Of a stretch of 64,000 nucleotides of DNA, positions 45,796 through 54,714 are shown one piece after another. Source of the DNA: Elusimicrobia bacterium RIFOXYA12_FULL_51_18. GTDB lineage: Bacteria; Elusimicrobiota; Elusimicrobia; Elusimicrobiales; UBA9959. The DNA lies in assembly GCA_001800245.1 (NCBI GenBank), contig MGVA01000068.1:62001-126000 (forward strand), written 5' to 3'. How positions within the stretch are numbered: the first letter of the stretch is position 1; each line of letters opens with the position of its first letter. Under the pieces are notes generated by a model. It was not told where the DNA came from and did no database searches. It saw only the letters and a list, made by a program, of their open reading frames with translations. The position numbers and the translations under genes are program-made.

Positions 45796-47619
45796 ATGCC
45801 CTTAAAAAAGAATTTAAAACAAATGCTGTTCTGGCTGCTGGCCTTCACGCTTTTTATAGCCGTGTACCAGAACGTTAAGAATATCGAAAAGGAAAAAGAG
45901 CTACCTTATTCCGAATTCAAGGCCAAGGTCAAAGCCGGAGAGGTGCTGAAAGTCACCATGCGCCCCGACCTCATAAAAGGCGAATATAAAGAGGGGGATA
46001 AAACCGCGGCTTTCCGGACTATTCCGCTGAACGACGACAAGCTTGTGGAAGATATGAACGCCGGCGGGGTTAAAAGTTATTCCGGCGAAGCCGACAAAAG
46101 CTGGATCACCAGCCTTATTATAAATCTGGGGTGGATAGCCGTGTTCGTGTTCCTGTGGTGGTTCCTGTTCTTCCGTCAGGCGCAGATGGGTGGCAAGCAG
46201 GCGATGTCGTTCGGCAAGTCCCGCGCCAAGCAGCAGGACCTGAAGAAGCAGAAAGTGACTTTTAAGGATGTCGCGGGCTGCGATGAGACCAAAGACGAGC
46301 TGATGGATATAGTGGATTACCTTAAAAATCCCAAGAAATACCGGATGCTGGGCGGCGAATTGCCCAAGGGCGTGCTTTTGTACGGCCCTCCCGGAACCGG
46401 GAAAACTTTGCTGGCGCGCGCCATAGCGGGCGAGGCGGGCGTGCCGTTCTTTACTTCTTCCGGTTCGGAATTCGTGGAAATGTTCGTGGGCGTGGGAGCT
46501 TCGCGCGTGCGCGATCTTTTTGAGCGCGCCAAGAAAAGCGCCCCCGCCATAGTATTCGTGGACGAGCTGGACGCCGTGGCCCGCGCCCGCTTCGCCGGCA
46601 TAGGCGGCGGCCACGACGAACGCGAGCAGACCCTGAACCAGATGCTGGTGGAGCTGGACGGGTTTGAGTCGAACGAAGGCATAATTCTTATCGGCGCTAC
46701 CAATCGCCCGGACGTGCTGGATCCGGCGCTTCTGAGGCCCGGCAGGTTCGACCGCCGCATTAATGTGCCCGTACCCGATATCAAGGGCCGCACCGAGATC
46801 CTGCAGGTGCACGCCCGCAAGGTGAAGATGGGGCCGGATACCGATCTGAGCATTATAGCCAGGCATACTCCGGGTTTTGTGGGCGCCGACCTTGCCAATA
46901 TTGTAAATGAAGCCGCCATCATGGCCGCCAAGAAAGAGAGGAAAGTGGTGGAACAAAAAGATATAGAGGAAGCCATAGAAAAAATGATAGCCGGTCCGCA
47001 GAGAAAATCCCGTATTATCTCCGAAAAGGAGAAAAAGATAGTGGCCTATCACGAGGCCGGCCACGCGCTGGTCGCACGGCTGCTGCCGGGCTGCGATCCG
47101 GTCCATAAGGTGTCCATCATTCCCCGGGGGCCGGCTTTGGGCTACACGCTGCAACTGCCGCTTGAGGATAAGTACCTTACTTCAAAGTCCGAGATCTTAA
47201 ATAAGCTTTCCGTTCTGCTGGGCGGCCGCGCGGCCGAGGAGCTGACTTTCCATGACGTTACCACCGGGGCCACGGACGACCTCTCCAAAGTTACCAGCTA
47301 CGCGCAGAAGATGGTAACCGAGTTCGGTATGAGCGAAAAAATAGGGACGATTTCGCTGAAGAAAGACGAATCCGAGGTGTTCCTGGGCCGGGACCTTATG
47401 CGCCAGCCGGGCTATTCCAACGAGACCGCCAAGAACGTGGACGACGAGGTGAAGCGCATAGTGCTTGAGTGCCTGGTGAAGACAAAAGAGATCCTGACGG
47501 TCAATAAAAAAGCTTTGGACGCCATTGCCGCGGCTCTTGTGGAAAAAGAGGTTATAGACGCGGCGGAAATGGATACATTGATGAAAGGTTTAGAGCCGGA
47601 AGGCGTAAAAAGTTGCTGA
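45796..47619 (+). CDS. ftsH: ATP-dependent zinc metalloprotease FtsH
   Basis: 607 residues. Two membrane helices (about 10-25 and 108-127) enclose a small periplasmic domain. AAA+ module: Walker A GPPGTGKT (197-204), Walker [10 protein letters not shown], second region of homology [20 protein letters not shown]. The M41 protease site is HEAGH (419-423), with the third zinc Asp in [10 protein letters not shown]. It degrades misassembled membrane proteins and short-lived regulators. A Shine-Dalgarno AAAGGAAAG precedes the start. Confidence 0.97.
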   Translation: MPLKKNLKQMLFWLLAFTLFIAVYQNVKNIEKEKELPYSEFKAKVKAGEVLKVTMRPDLIKGEYKEGDKTAAFRTIPLNDDKLVEDMNAGGVKSYSGEADKSWITSLIINLGWIAVFVFLWWFLFFRQAQMGGKQAMSFGKSRAKQQDLKKQKVTFKDVAGCDETKDELMDIVDYLKNPKKYRMLGGELPKGVLLYGPPGTGKTLLARAIAGEAGVPFFTSSGSEFVEMFVGVGASRVRDLFERAKKSAPAIVFVDELDAVARARFAGIGGGHDEREQTLNQMLVELDGFESNEGIILIGATNRPDVLDPALLRPGRFDRRINVPVPDIKGRTEILQVHARKVKMGPDTDLSIIARHTPGFVGADLANIVNEAAIMAAKKERKVVEQKDIEEAIEKMIAGPQRKSRIISEKEKKIVAYHEAGHALVARLLPGCDPVHKVSIIPRGPALGYTLQLPLEDKYLTSKSEILNKLSVLLGGRAAEELTFHDVTTGATDDLSKVTSYAQKMVTEFGMSEKIGTISLKKDESEVFLGRDLMRQPGYSNETAKNVDDEVKRIVLECLVKTKEILTVNKKALDAIAAALVEKEVIDAAEMDTLMKGLEPEGVKSC

Positions 47620-47667
47620 GAATTTACATTTGCGTTTTGACTTTTGATATCCCGCGCAGTGAGGGCC

Positions 47668-48480
47668 ATGAGCTATCTTAAGAGTGTTATAGATATTTTT
47701 GTCGTCTATTACATCGTGTACCGGCTTATCCTTCTTATCAAGGATACCCGGGCCATGAATGTGGTCTGGGGCGTATTCATTCTTGCCATCATTACTTCCC
47801 TTGCCAAATACTCGGGCCTGGGCGCCACCGTCTGGCTGCTTCAGCAGTTCTGGGTGGCCGGCATCTTCCTTCTGATCGTGGTTTTTCAGCCCGAGATACG
47901 CGTGGCGCTGGCCAATATCGGTTCCAACCCGCTTGGCCGCATGCTGATCTCGCAGGAGTACCGTTTTATAGCGGAGCTGATGGAGGCCATGCGGTTCGCC
48001 GCTGAAAAGAAAACGGGCATGCTGATAGTGCTGGAGCAGGATATGGGGCTGCGCGATATAGTTGAGACCGGCGTGCGCGTGAACGGAGAAGTTTCCAAGG
48101 AACTTCTGCTTACCATCTTCCACCCCAATACCCAGCTTCACGACGGAGCCGTGGTTATAGCCAACAACCGCCTTGTGGCGGCCGGGTGTATTCTGCCGCT
48201 TACGGAACAGCATGAGCTTTCCAAGATCCTGGGCATGCGCCATCGCGCGGCGCTGGGCCTGAGCGAAATTGCCGACGCTATAATACTGACGGTGTCGGAA
48301 GAGACCGGGCTTATCTCCATTTCCAGGAACGGCAAGTTGCAGCAGGCCGTGGATCCGAAAGATCTTGAGGCTATGCTCTATCAGCTTTACCGCGCCAAAA
48401 CCGAAAAAACGCTCTTGCGCAAGGGGCCCAGGCCCCAGCCGCAGGCCGAACCCCAGGCGCCCCGGGAAAAAGCGGTATGA
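47668..48480 (+). CDS. cdaA: Diadenylate cyclase (CdaA)
   Basis: 270 residues from the ATG at 47668, which has GAGGG upstream. Three N-terminal membrane helices, then the DAC domain with LHDGAVVIANNRLVAAGC (DGA motif) and GMRHRAALGLSE (RHR motif). It makes c-di-AMP, which controls potassium and osmotic balance. The Pro-rich C-terminus is unremarkable. It follows ftsH and overlaps a 32-residue membrane peptide by ATGA. Confidence 0.93.
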   Translation: MSYLKSVIDIFVVYYIVYRLILLIKDTRAMNVVWGVFILAIITSLAKYSGLGATVWLLQQFWVAGIFLLIVVFQPEIRVALANIGSNPLGRMLISQEYRFIAELMEAMRFAAEKKTGMLIVLEQDMGLRDIVETGVRVNGEVSKELLLTIFHPNTQLHDGAVVIANNRLVAAGCILPLTEQHELSKILGMRHRAALGLSEIADAIILTVSEETGLISISRNGKLQQAVDPKDLEAMLYQLYRAKTEKTLLRKGPRPQPQAEPQAPREKAV

Positions 48481-48575
48481 ATACCCCCGAACTTATAACC
48501 AGAAATTGGAAGATCAAATTGATCTCCCTTATCATCGCCCTTCTCATATGGTATTTCATAGTGGGAACCATTTAA
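48477..48575 (+). CDS. Miniature CdaR-like membrane anchor (32 residues)
   Basis: A 32-codon frame starting MNTPELITRNWKIKLISLII and ending WYFIVGTI. It overlaps the cdaA stop as ATGA. The N-terminus of CdaR (YbbR), the usual partner downstream of cdaA, has the same form: a short basic segment, W-K/A-K-L-L-S-L, and one helix ending LLWYFV. Here the YbbR repeat domains are missing and the frame stops just after the helix. It is probably translated by coupling and could still bind CdaA in the membrane. Too short for automatic gene calling. Confidence 0.65.
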   Translation: MNTPELITRNWKIKLISLIIALLIWYFIVGTI

Positions 48576-48593
48576 AAGAATAAAGGGGGGAAA

Positions 48594-49298
48594 ATGTCAT
48601 TAGGAAAGTTCATATCTTATTGCATACTGGCAGCGGCGGTCTTATATTGCTGTCTGACCTTTTTCCCAAAAGTTCTTTTCAGCAATACCTACAGATATAA
48701 AAACATCACCGTTTATACACGCGCCCCGGTAACGGGGCCTACGGACGCGGTCCTTACAAGGGTGTATGACGCCGTAGTCGCCGATGACTTTTTCGACCCT
48801 GGACAGAAGTTCGAGATCTACCTGGCCGGCGGCTATGCGGAATATACGTTTCTGGCGCCGTTCTGCCGGAAAACCGGCGCTTGCGTGCATCCCGCCACCA
48901 ATAAAATATTTATTGCCTCGTCGGATTTTGATAAAAACCAGGCCTATGGCCGTGAGGCGGGGCTCAATCCCCGTATCCTTGAAAGCGTTATGATCCATGA
49001 GCTGGTGCTGGCGCAACTGAAAAATAATTTTGGAGCCATGAATTATATAGCTCTCAAGCCCTGGCTTAAAGACGGCTACGCTGAGCATATCGCGCGGGAG
49101 ACCGTAGAAATGGACCCGGCCGCGATCTGCGGAGAAAGGGATAAGAACGCTCCGCTCATCCCGTATCTGGAGAGCCGGCTTATACTGAATCTGGTGAAGG
49201 GGGAAGCCGCTGATCTGACTTATCCCGCGTTTATGAAAGAGAATAGTAATTATGAAAGCCTGCTTAAGCGCGTGATGGAGAGATATTGCAGTAAATAA
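48594..49298 (+). CDS. Membrane-anchored protein with degenerate metallopeptidase motif
   Basis: 234 residues; one N-terminal membrane helix (about 6-28) and an extracytoplasmic domain. SVMIHELVLAQLKN followed by WLKDGYAEHIARET resembles the gluzincin layout (HExxH then W-x-x-E/D-G-x-A), but the second His of HExxH is Leu139. Likely an inactive peptidase or substrate-binding derivative. AAGGGGGGAAA precedes the start. Confidence 0.6.
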   Translation: MSLGKFISYCILAAAVLYCCLTFFPKVLFSNTYRYKNITVYTRAPVTGPTDAVLTRVYDAVVADDFFDPGQKFEIYLAGGYAEYTFLAPFCRKTGACVHPATNKIFIASSDFDKNQAYGREAGLNPRILESVMIHELVLAQLKNNFGAMNYIALKPWLKDGYAEHIARETVEMDPAAICGERDKNAPLIPYLESRLILNLVKGEAADLTYPAFMKENSNYESLLKRVMERYCSK

Positions 49299-49324
49299 GC
49301 GGCCGCCGCGTTTTTTCAGCTGAT

Positions 49325-50014
49325 ATGTCCAAAAAAATTCTGTTGGTGGATGATGATAAAACCGTGCTTGATTCGACCAGGAGATACCTCCAGGGCCGCG
49401 GCTTTCAGATAGTGCATACGGACAACGGTGCCGAAGCGGTCATACTTGCCAGGGAATCCAGGCCCGACCTGGTAATCACCGACGCGGAGATGAAGGGGCT
49501 GGACGGTTTTGCCCTGTGCAGGGTGATAAAGGAAACTCCCGGACTGTCAAAGGTTCCGGTCATTATAATCTCCGGCCGGAAAATAAAAGAGGAAGATATC
49601 CTGGCCGGCTATAACAAAGGCGCTGATGACTATATCCTGAAGCCTTTCTCGTTCGCGGTACTGCTTGCCAAGCTGAACGCGGTGATGAAGCGTTATGAGG
49701 CCTTCCGGGAAAAGACCGAAAATGTTTCCAGGCTCGGCATGGTGATAGATCCGGCCGGGCGCACCGTAACCATAAAGGGAGAAGTCATAAAGCTGGCCAG
49801 AAAAGAATTCGACCTGCTGACCGCGCTGATAATGGAAAAGGGGCGGTTGTTGAACGTGCCCTATCTCCTTGAAACCGTTTGGGGTTATGATCCCGCCAGT
49901 TACAACGACCCGCATACCGTGGGCGTCCACATCTCTTCGCTCCGTAAAAAGATAGGCCCTGAAATAGGCGCCCGTATCATAAGCGTTACGGGGCACGGCT
50001 ATAAGTTCGAGTAG
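49325..50014 (+). CDS. OmpR-family response regulator
   Basis: 229 residues. Receiver domain 1-120 with LLVDDDKTV, phosphoacceptor Asp53 (VITDAEMKGLDG) and Lys in ILKPFS. A winged-helix DNA-binding domain follows (LARKEFDLLTALIMEKGRLL, LLETVWGYDPA, VGVHISSLRKKIG). No histidine kinase is adjacent, so it is an orphan here. It ends at an 8-bp array. Confidence 0.92.
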   Translation: MSKKILLVDDDKTVLDSTRRYLQGRGFQIVHTDNGAEAVILARESRPDLVITDAEMKGLDGFALCRVIKETPGLSKVPVIIISGRKIKEEDILAGYNKGADDYILKPFSFAVLLAKLNAVMKRYEAFREKTENVSRLGMVIDPAGRTVTIKGEVIKLARKEFDLLTALIMEKGRLLNVPYLLETVWGYDPASYNDPHTVGVHISSLRKKIGPEIGARIISVTGHGYKFE

Positions 50015-50015
50015 G

Positions 50016-50280
50016 AAAGACGGCGGGACAGCTAGGCGGCTGGGCAGCTAGACTGCCAGAGAAACAGTTACTGCTGGACAGCCAGGCGGCTAGACAGCTG
50101 GACTGTCAGAGAGAAAAACCGAAGTTTAATCCCCAATTTTTCAAAGCCGCTCAACTGGACTGCTAGACGGCTAGATAGCTGGACTGCCAGAGAGAAAAAC
50201 CGAAATCCTCCCCCAATTCCTATAGCCGCCCCGCTGTCTAGCAGTTGAGCCGCCTAGCCGCCTAGCTGTCCCGCCGTCCC
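50016..50280 (+). repeat. 8-bp repeat array with long conserved linker
   Basis: Forward units (GGCGGGAC AGCTAGGC GGCTGGGC AGCTAGAC) to about 50110, a linker shared with the 45-kb array (AACCGAAGTTTAATCCCCAA, CAAAGCCGCTCAACTGGAC), more forward units, AAATCCTCCCCCAATTCC, then reverse units (CCGCTGTC TAGCAGTT GAGCCGCC TAGCCGCC TAGCTGTC). The rest of this 348-base gap holds only the upstream region of the next gene. Confidence 0.85.
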
Positions 50281-50362
50281 TAAACATTTGATTAAAATTT
50301 GATAATTTACTGGTCTTTCCCATATCTTCGCCTGTTAAACTATTCAAGCGGCGGGAGGATAT

Positions 50363-51277
50363 ATGACCAGAAACAATTTGGTTTTGACCAGGATCTTTTT
50401 AACCTTGTTATTTCCGTTTTTCTGCGGTCTCCGGCCTGTTCAGGCCAACGATAATGTTTACAAGAAAATGGCGGCGGACATCGCCAAGTACTCCAGTATA
50501 AATAAAGTGAAGAGTATCGCCGTTCTGGCCTTTTCCCGCAAGGCCAGGACGTCCCGCGAGGAGAGCGAGTACGTCTCGGAGCGGCTGCTGACCTGCCTGG
50601 CGGAATCGGGAAAAGTGAAATTGCTGGAAAGAAGCCAGCTTGACCAAGTGCTTCAGGAACAGAAGCTTGGGCTGGCCGGCCTGACCGAAGGGGTGGAGGA
50701 TAAAAAAGAGGGCGCTCTCTCCTCCGCGGACGTGATCATAATAGGCGTGGTTTTCGGCACCGCCGACCACCTGAAGATAATAGCCAAAATGATAGACCCC
50801 GGGACAGGCGCGGTGCTGCATGTAATTGAGGCCCAGACTGAAAGGCAGTGGGACATGGTCATGGAAAGGCCGGGATTTGAGTTCGATGTGCTGGATATGA
50901 CGGTGCTGGTGGGTATGTTCGCGGACGAGGCGAAGCTCCCGGCGCTTAACGATTTCAGGGACGCCCCCAGGAACGTCGAAACCGGCGACTGTAGCGCCAG
51001 GCGGACCAGGCTTATAAAGCATCAAGCCTCGGCGATGGAGGCTAAGGCTAAGTATTGGGCGCTTAAGATGCGGGACCCGGATTTTTCCAGCGAGATCCTC
51101 ACCAGGAACCCGGGCGGGGAAATAGCCGATCCCCAGATGAAGAAAATATTTTACCGGCTGCTGGATGAAATGTACAAATCTGACGACGCTCCGCGTTTAT
51201 CTTTTTCCGAGGAAGAAGAAGTGAGAAAAATTATGGAGGAAGAGAAGAGATTGTCGGATGACTGCGGGCTGCATTAA
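50363..51277 (+). CDS. Exported CsgG/TolB-N-like protein
   Basis: 304 residues with a signal peptide (LTLLFPFFCGLRPVQA). The central part has the CsgG/FlgO-type fold: KSIAVLAFSRKA, YVSERLLTCLAESGKVKLLERSQLDQVLQEQKLG, then ADVIIIGVVFGTADHLKIIAKMIDPGTGAVL. These proteins bind or form complexes at the outer membrane. The C-terminal 100 residues are charged and helical. GCGGGAGGA precedes the start. Its end overlaps the convergent response regulator gene by four bases. Confidence 0.78.
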   Translation: MTRNNLVLTRIFLTLLFPFFCGLRPVQANDNVYKKMAADIAKYSSINKVKSIAVLAFSRKARTSREESEYVSERLLTCLAESGKVKLLERSQLDQVLQEQKLGLAGLTEGVEDKKEGALSSADVIIIGVVFGTADHLKIIAKMIDPGTGAVLHVIEAQTERQWDMVMERPGFEFDVLDMTVLVGMFADEAKLPALNDFRDAPRNVETGDCSARRTRLIKHQASAMEAKAKYWALKMRDPDFSSEILTRNPGGEIADPQMKKIFYRLLDEMYKSDDAPRLSFSEEEEVRKIMEEEKRLSDDCGLH

Positions 51278-51630
51278 ATAACTTTTTCCAGCATCTCCCT
51301 CAGTTCGCCTATGCCGAAAGGCTTTATGAGAAACCCCTCAACTTCCACGCCCGTGGCGATGGGGTTTGCAATATTGGAAACCGAGCCTGTAATGACTATG
51401 ATCTTTGCGGCGGGGCGCAGGACTTTAAGTTTCTTTATTACTTCTTCTCCCCGCAGGTCCGGCATTTTTAGGTCGCATATCACCGCGTCAAATTCTTCTT
51501 TCTCCGCGGCTGTTATCGCGGAGGCTCCGTTGACGGCCTCTGCTATTTCATAACCGCGGCTTGCCAAAGCCCGTTTGACATAGTTCCGGACTATTTCTTC
51601 ATCATCCACCACCAGAATTTTTTTAGGCAT
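51274..51630 (-). CDS. Single-domain response regulator
   Basis: 118 residues, receiver domain only: ILVVDDEEIV, phosphoacceptor Asp53 in VICDLKMPDLRG, Thr/Ser in VITGSV, Lys in LIKPFG. With the hybrid kinase gene 2 bases upstream on the same strand it probably forms a cytoplasmic relay with no DNA-binding output of its own. Confidence 0.92.
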   Translation of the reverse strand: MPKKILVVDDEEIVRNYVKRALASRGYEIAEAVNGASAITAAEKEEFDAVICDLKMPDLRGEEVIKKLKVLRPAAKIIVITGSVSNIANPIATGVEVEGFLIKPFGIGELREMLEKVI

Positions 51631-51632
51631 GG

Positions 51633-53189
51633 TTACACCGGCAGGCGCAGGGTAAAAACGGACCCTTTGCCGGCTTCGCTCTCCGCGGAGATCGTTCCGT
51701 TATGTCTGTTCAATATGCCGAGGCAGACCGATAAGCCAAGGCCGGTTCCTTTCCCGGCGGGTTTGGTCGTAAAGAAGGGGTCGAAGACCCTGTCCAGTAT
51801 CTCCCTCGGGATCCCGGCCCCGGTATCCGCGAACGAGACGGTTATCATCCGCCTTCCATCCGGGTCCGGGGATGGCGGAAGCGTACTTATTGTGATCGTT
51901 CCTCCGTCCGGCATGGCGTCCTTTGCGTTGGTAAGCAGATTCAGGAATACCTGCATTAATTGCTGGAAATCGGCGTTTACCAGCGGAAGGCTCTCGCCGA
52001 ACCGCTTGACGATCTTTATATGTTTCAATTCCATCTGCCGGGCGCAGAGGACCAGGGTTTCCTCTATCGTTTCGCTGATGTTGACCGGTTCCATCTGGGT
52101 TTTTTCTTGCCGGGCGAATGATAACAGCGATGTGATGATCTTTTTGCAGCGGAAGACCGCCTTTTCTATGTCCGTGAGGTCCTGATGGGTCTGTGTGCCC
52201 GGCGGAGTTGTTTCCAGTACCAGCTGGGTCAGGCCGAGAATCCCGGAGAGCGGGTTGTTTATTTCATGCGCCAGCCCCCCGGCCAGCTGGCCGAGCGCCG
52301 ACATCTTTTCCGCCTGGATCAGCTGGGATTGTGTTTCCTGAAGCTGCTTGTATAAATTAGCGTTCTTTAACGCCAGGTTCACCAGCGAACCGAAGATCTT
52401 GGCCTTCTGTAGGTCATTTTCGCTGAAATATTCTTCCGGCTGGCTGCGGTTGATGTTTATGAGCCCTATCAGCCCGCCGGTTTCCATCAGGGGCAGCATC
52501 ATGGCGAATTGGACGTCGCTAAGATGTTTTATGTCCGCGAATCTTTTATCTCCGGAGGGGTCCTCTATCAGCACTACCGGCTCGAACCCGTCGGCCGCCA
52601 GCCGTTTCAGCACGCGTCCGCAGACCTCAAGCCTGGAACTTTTACGCTGATCGTCTTCCAGCCCGTCGGAGATGGCGATATAAGGCCGTTCCGCCTTATC
52701 CAGCAGCACAAGCAGGGATTCGTCGGCTTTTAACACCCCGGTTACGGAATCTATCACTATCCTCAGCAATTCCTCCGATTTGATGGTAGAGAAAATAGCT
52801 TTTGTTATATCGTTGAACTTGCGCTTTGCCAGAGCTTTTTCGACGACAGTGAAAAGTTCGGTTATCTCGAAAGGTTTGTGTATGTAATCGAACGCGCCTT
52901 TCCTCATGCTCTGGACGGCGGTGCCCATGGTCCCATGCCCTGTGGCGATTATAACTTCTATGGCGGGATCAATTTTCTTTATTTCACCCATGGCCGTTAT
53001 GCCGTCCATTACCGGCATCTGGATATCCATGACCACAAGATCGAACTTTTCCGCGCTTACTTTCGCGACCGCCTGTTTCCCGTCGAACGCGTCGGAGATC
53101 TCGTAGCCTTTGCTCATAAGAGCCTCAGAGATCATTTCCGATATTTGCGCGTCGTCGTCCACGATCAGTATTTTAGCTTTGTGGTTCAT
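51633..53189 (-). CDS. Soluble sensor kinase: REC-GAF-HisKA-HATPase
   Basis: 518 residues without membrane helices. An N-terminal receiver (Asp55 in LVVMDIQMPVMDG), then a GAF domain (about 150-285), then HisKA with the phosphorylated His near 307 in GGLAHEINNPLSG, and an HATPase domain with NLLTNAKDAMPDGG and GKGTGLGLSVCLGIL. The N-terminal receiver makes it a responder-kinase in a multi-step relay. The adjacent single receiver at 51274 is the likely phosphate acceptor. Confidence 0.93.
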   Translation of the reverse strand: MNHKAKILIVDDDAQISEMISEALMSKGYEISDAFDGKQAVAKVSAEKFDLVVMDIQMPVMDGITAMGEIKKIDPAIEVIIATGHGTMGTAVQSMRKGAFDYIHKPFEITELFTVVEKALAKRKFNDITKAIFSTIKSEELLRIVIDSVTGVLKADESLLVLLDKAERPYIAISDGLEDDQRKSSRLEVCGRVLKRLAADGFEPVVLIEDPSGDKRFADIKHLSDVQFAMMLPLMETGGLIGLININRSQPEEYFSENDLQKAKIFGSLVNLALKNANLYKQLQETQSQLIQAEKMSALGQLAGGLAHEINNPLSGILGLTQLVLETTPPGTQTHQDLTDIEKAVFRCKKIITSLLSFARQEKTQMEPVNISETIEETLVLCARQMELKHIKIVKRFGESLPLVNADFQQLMQVFLNLLTNAKDAMPDGGTITISTLPPSPDPDGRRMITVSFADTGAGIPREILDRVFDPFFTTKPAGKGTGLGLSVCLGILNRHNGTISAESEAGKGSVFTLRLPV

Positions 53190-53208
53190 ATTGAAAGTCC
53201 GCTTTCCG

Positions 53209-53550
53209 TTATCCCAGCCGTTTCACTTTGTACCCCAGGCTTTTCAGTTCCGCTTCGGCGAAATCCCTGTGGTCGCCCTGAAGTTCTAGCGCGCCGAGTT
53301 TGACGGCGCCGCCCACGCCCAGCCGTTTCTTGAATTTTTTCAACAATTCTTCCTTCCCCGCCGGATGCATTTGTATCTTTTCTATCATGGTCATGCCGCT
53401 GCCTTTATGGCCGCGCCGGAACGAAACGCGCACAGGCTCCGTCTGCCTGGGCTTGCCGGAGGGGGAATTGCAGGCGCACGGGTTTTTGCCGCAGGCCGGG
53501 CACGGCGCCCGCCAGTCCGGGTCGGTGGAATAAACGATGTTATCTGGCAT
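53209..53550 (-). CDS. yciH: SUI1/eIF1-like translation factor (YciH family)
   Basis: 113 residues. The SUI1 domain occupies about 40-113: VRVSFRRGHKGSGMTMIEKI, LKKFKKRLGVGGAVKLGALELQG and FAEAELKSLGYKVKRLG, as in bacterial YciH. A Cys-rich knuckle CPACGKNPCAC precedes it. Bacterial homologues affect start-site fidelity. It lies 19 bases upstream of the sensor kinase on the same strand. Confidence 0.92.
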   Translation of the reverse strand: MPDNIVYSTDPDWRAPCPACGKNPCACNSPSGKPRQTEPVRVSFRRGHKGSGMTMIEKIQMHPAGKEELLKKFKKRLGVGGAVKLGALELQGDHRDFAEAELKSLGYKVKRLG

Positions 53551-53968
53551 TGTGGTTTTATTATATATTATCCGCGGACTATAAATGGCGTTTTGGGCGG
53601 CGGCACGTTGTGGCGCAGGAATCTGCCGCGTGCCGGTTCCTATTTATTTAACAACACTTATCCCGGTGGAGAACGTGGGCAACAGTAAAGCCGGAACATT
53701 GAGGCCGGCGCTCGGGTTCAAGATTGGCTATGTTTTTGAAGGATTCTGGACGGCCAAAGAGAAAACGTGATCCTTTAAGCAGTGAAAATCGCAACAAAAC
53801 ACCCACTCCATACGGAAATAGCGTCTTTAAAAAAGACCAAAAAGTCTTATAATCTAACACGCAGCCCGATTTTAAGGCCGTTCCTAAAATATTTTGCCCA
53901 ACCAAAAAATAACCGTCCGCCGACGACAAACCAAAAAAACTCGCCCTATTTTTGCCCTTTCTCTCAAT
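53551..53968 (+). other. Intergenic region without recognisable gene
   Basis: Short frames exist on both strands but show no family resemblance, no ribosome site and no codon bias. Just upstream of the σ54-type promoter lie pyrimidine-rich blocks (CGCCCTATTTTTGCCC) similar to those before the promoter at 61.7 kb. Confidence 0.5.
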
Positions 53969-53985
53969 TTGGCATAAAAATTGAC
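53969..53985 (+). promoter_or_regulatory. σ54-type promoter P1
   Basis: TTGGCATAAAAATTGAC: GG at 53971-53972 and TTGA ten bases on, matching the GG-N10-GC spacing of -24/-12 promoters with A in place of the last C. It lies 75 bases before the ATG at 54059. The 30 bases upstream resemble those of P3. Confidence 0.6.
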
Positions 53986-54058
53986 CTGTGTGGGGTGTAA
54001 GCAAAACCGGTGGGGGGAAACTTCTCCGGTAATATAAAACGAAGAACGGAGAAAAAAG

Positions 54059-54706
54059 ATGAAAAAGTTAATGATGGCGATAGCGGTAATAGTTAATGCG
54101 GCCTCTGGAGTCAGGGCGGAAGAGTTGAAGATGGATTTCGACAAAGGCTCTTACAGTTCCCAGAAGTTTATGGAGGCGGTCAAGGCGCAGGAGCCCAGTG
54201 TGAGTGGCATCTCTTGGAAGGCCTTCTCGGTGGAGTCCGGAAATGCGGGTGATCCCTCGGACGATTCCGCAATACTGGCGACCATTAACCGTTGCGAAAA
54301 CAAGAAGGTGGACGAAACACTGCGGGATGACTTAAAGAAATTGCTCGTATATGGCACGGCAGAAGAGAAAGCACAGTTCAACACTCCGGAGAAATATGTT
54401 TTTCCGAAAAGGCTGAATACTTTTGTGTCCTTCAGGAGTTTTGATCAACTCTCAGCAAAAGACAAGTCTCTTGGAAATTGTGTAAAATGGGCTTCAAAGG
54501 ACGTTTGTCGTGATAAGGAAATCTGGCAGACTGCCTGTCTAGCCGGGACTGTTTGGTGCTTTACGGCTGCCGGCGGAAGTTGTGGCCCTGCCGGGGCTGT
54601 TTGCACCCTTGTTAACAAAATTGTTTCGGAATGCGTACCTGTGCCGTACTGCGTTGAGTGGGATAGCGAGGCTATTCCCGGCTTCGGAAATCCAGGGGTA
54701 GTCTAG
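54059..54706 (+). CDS. Secreted Cys-rich protein of unknown function
   Basis: 215 residues with a signal peptide (MMAIAVIVNAASGVRA). The first 130 mature residues are polar. The C-terminal 80 hold nine of ten cysteines in WASKDVCRDKE, TACLAGTVWC, GGSCGPAGAVC and SECVPVPYCVEWD, around a Gly/Ala-rich hydrophobic centre. This could be a disulfide-bonded module that meets a membrane. No family is recognised. ACGGAGAAAAAAG precedes the ATG. The shared σ54-type promoter suggests it belongs to the same regulon as the peptide genes at 61.8 kb. Confidence 0.65.
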   Translation: MKKLMMAIAVIVNAASGVRAEELKMDFDKGSYSSQKFMEAVKAQEPSVSGISWKAFSVESGNAGDPSDDSAILATINRCENKKVDETLRDDLKKLLVYGTAEEKAQFNTPEKYVFPKRLNTFVSFRSFDQLSAKDKSLGNCVKWASKDVCRDKEIWQTACLAGTVWCFTAAGGSCGPAGAVCTLVNKIVSECVPVPYCVEWDSEAIPGFGNPGVV

Positions 54707-54714
54707 GACATACT

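Noticed and set aside
45901-47154. A 417-codon open frame antisense to ftsH
   Set aside because: It lies wholly inside ftsH, which has every expected motif. The composition is His/Gln/Gly-rich, as expected for the complement of GC-rich coding sequence.
53648-54004. A 118-codon minus-strand frame in the gap before the Cys-rich gene
   Set aside because: No ribosome site, no family resemblance, and it covers the σ54-type promoter and its upstream blocks.
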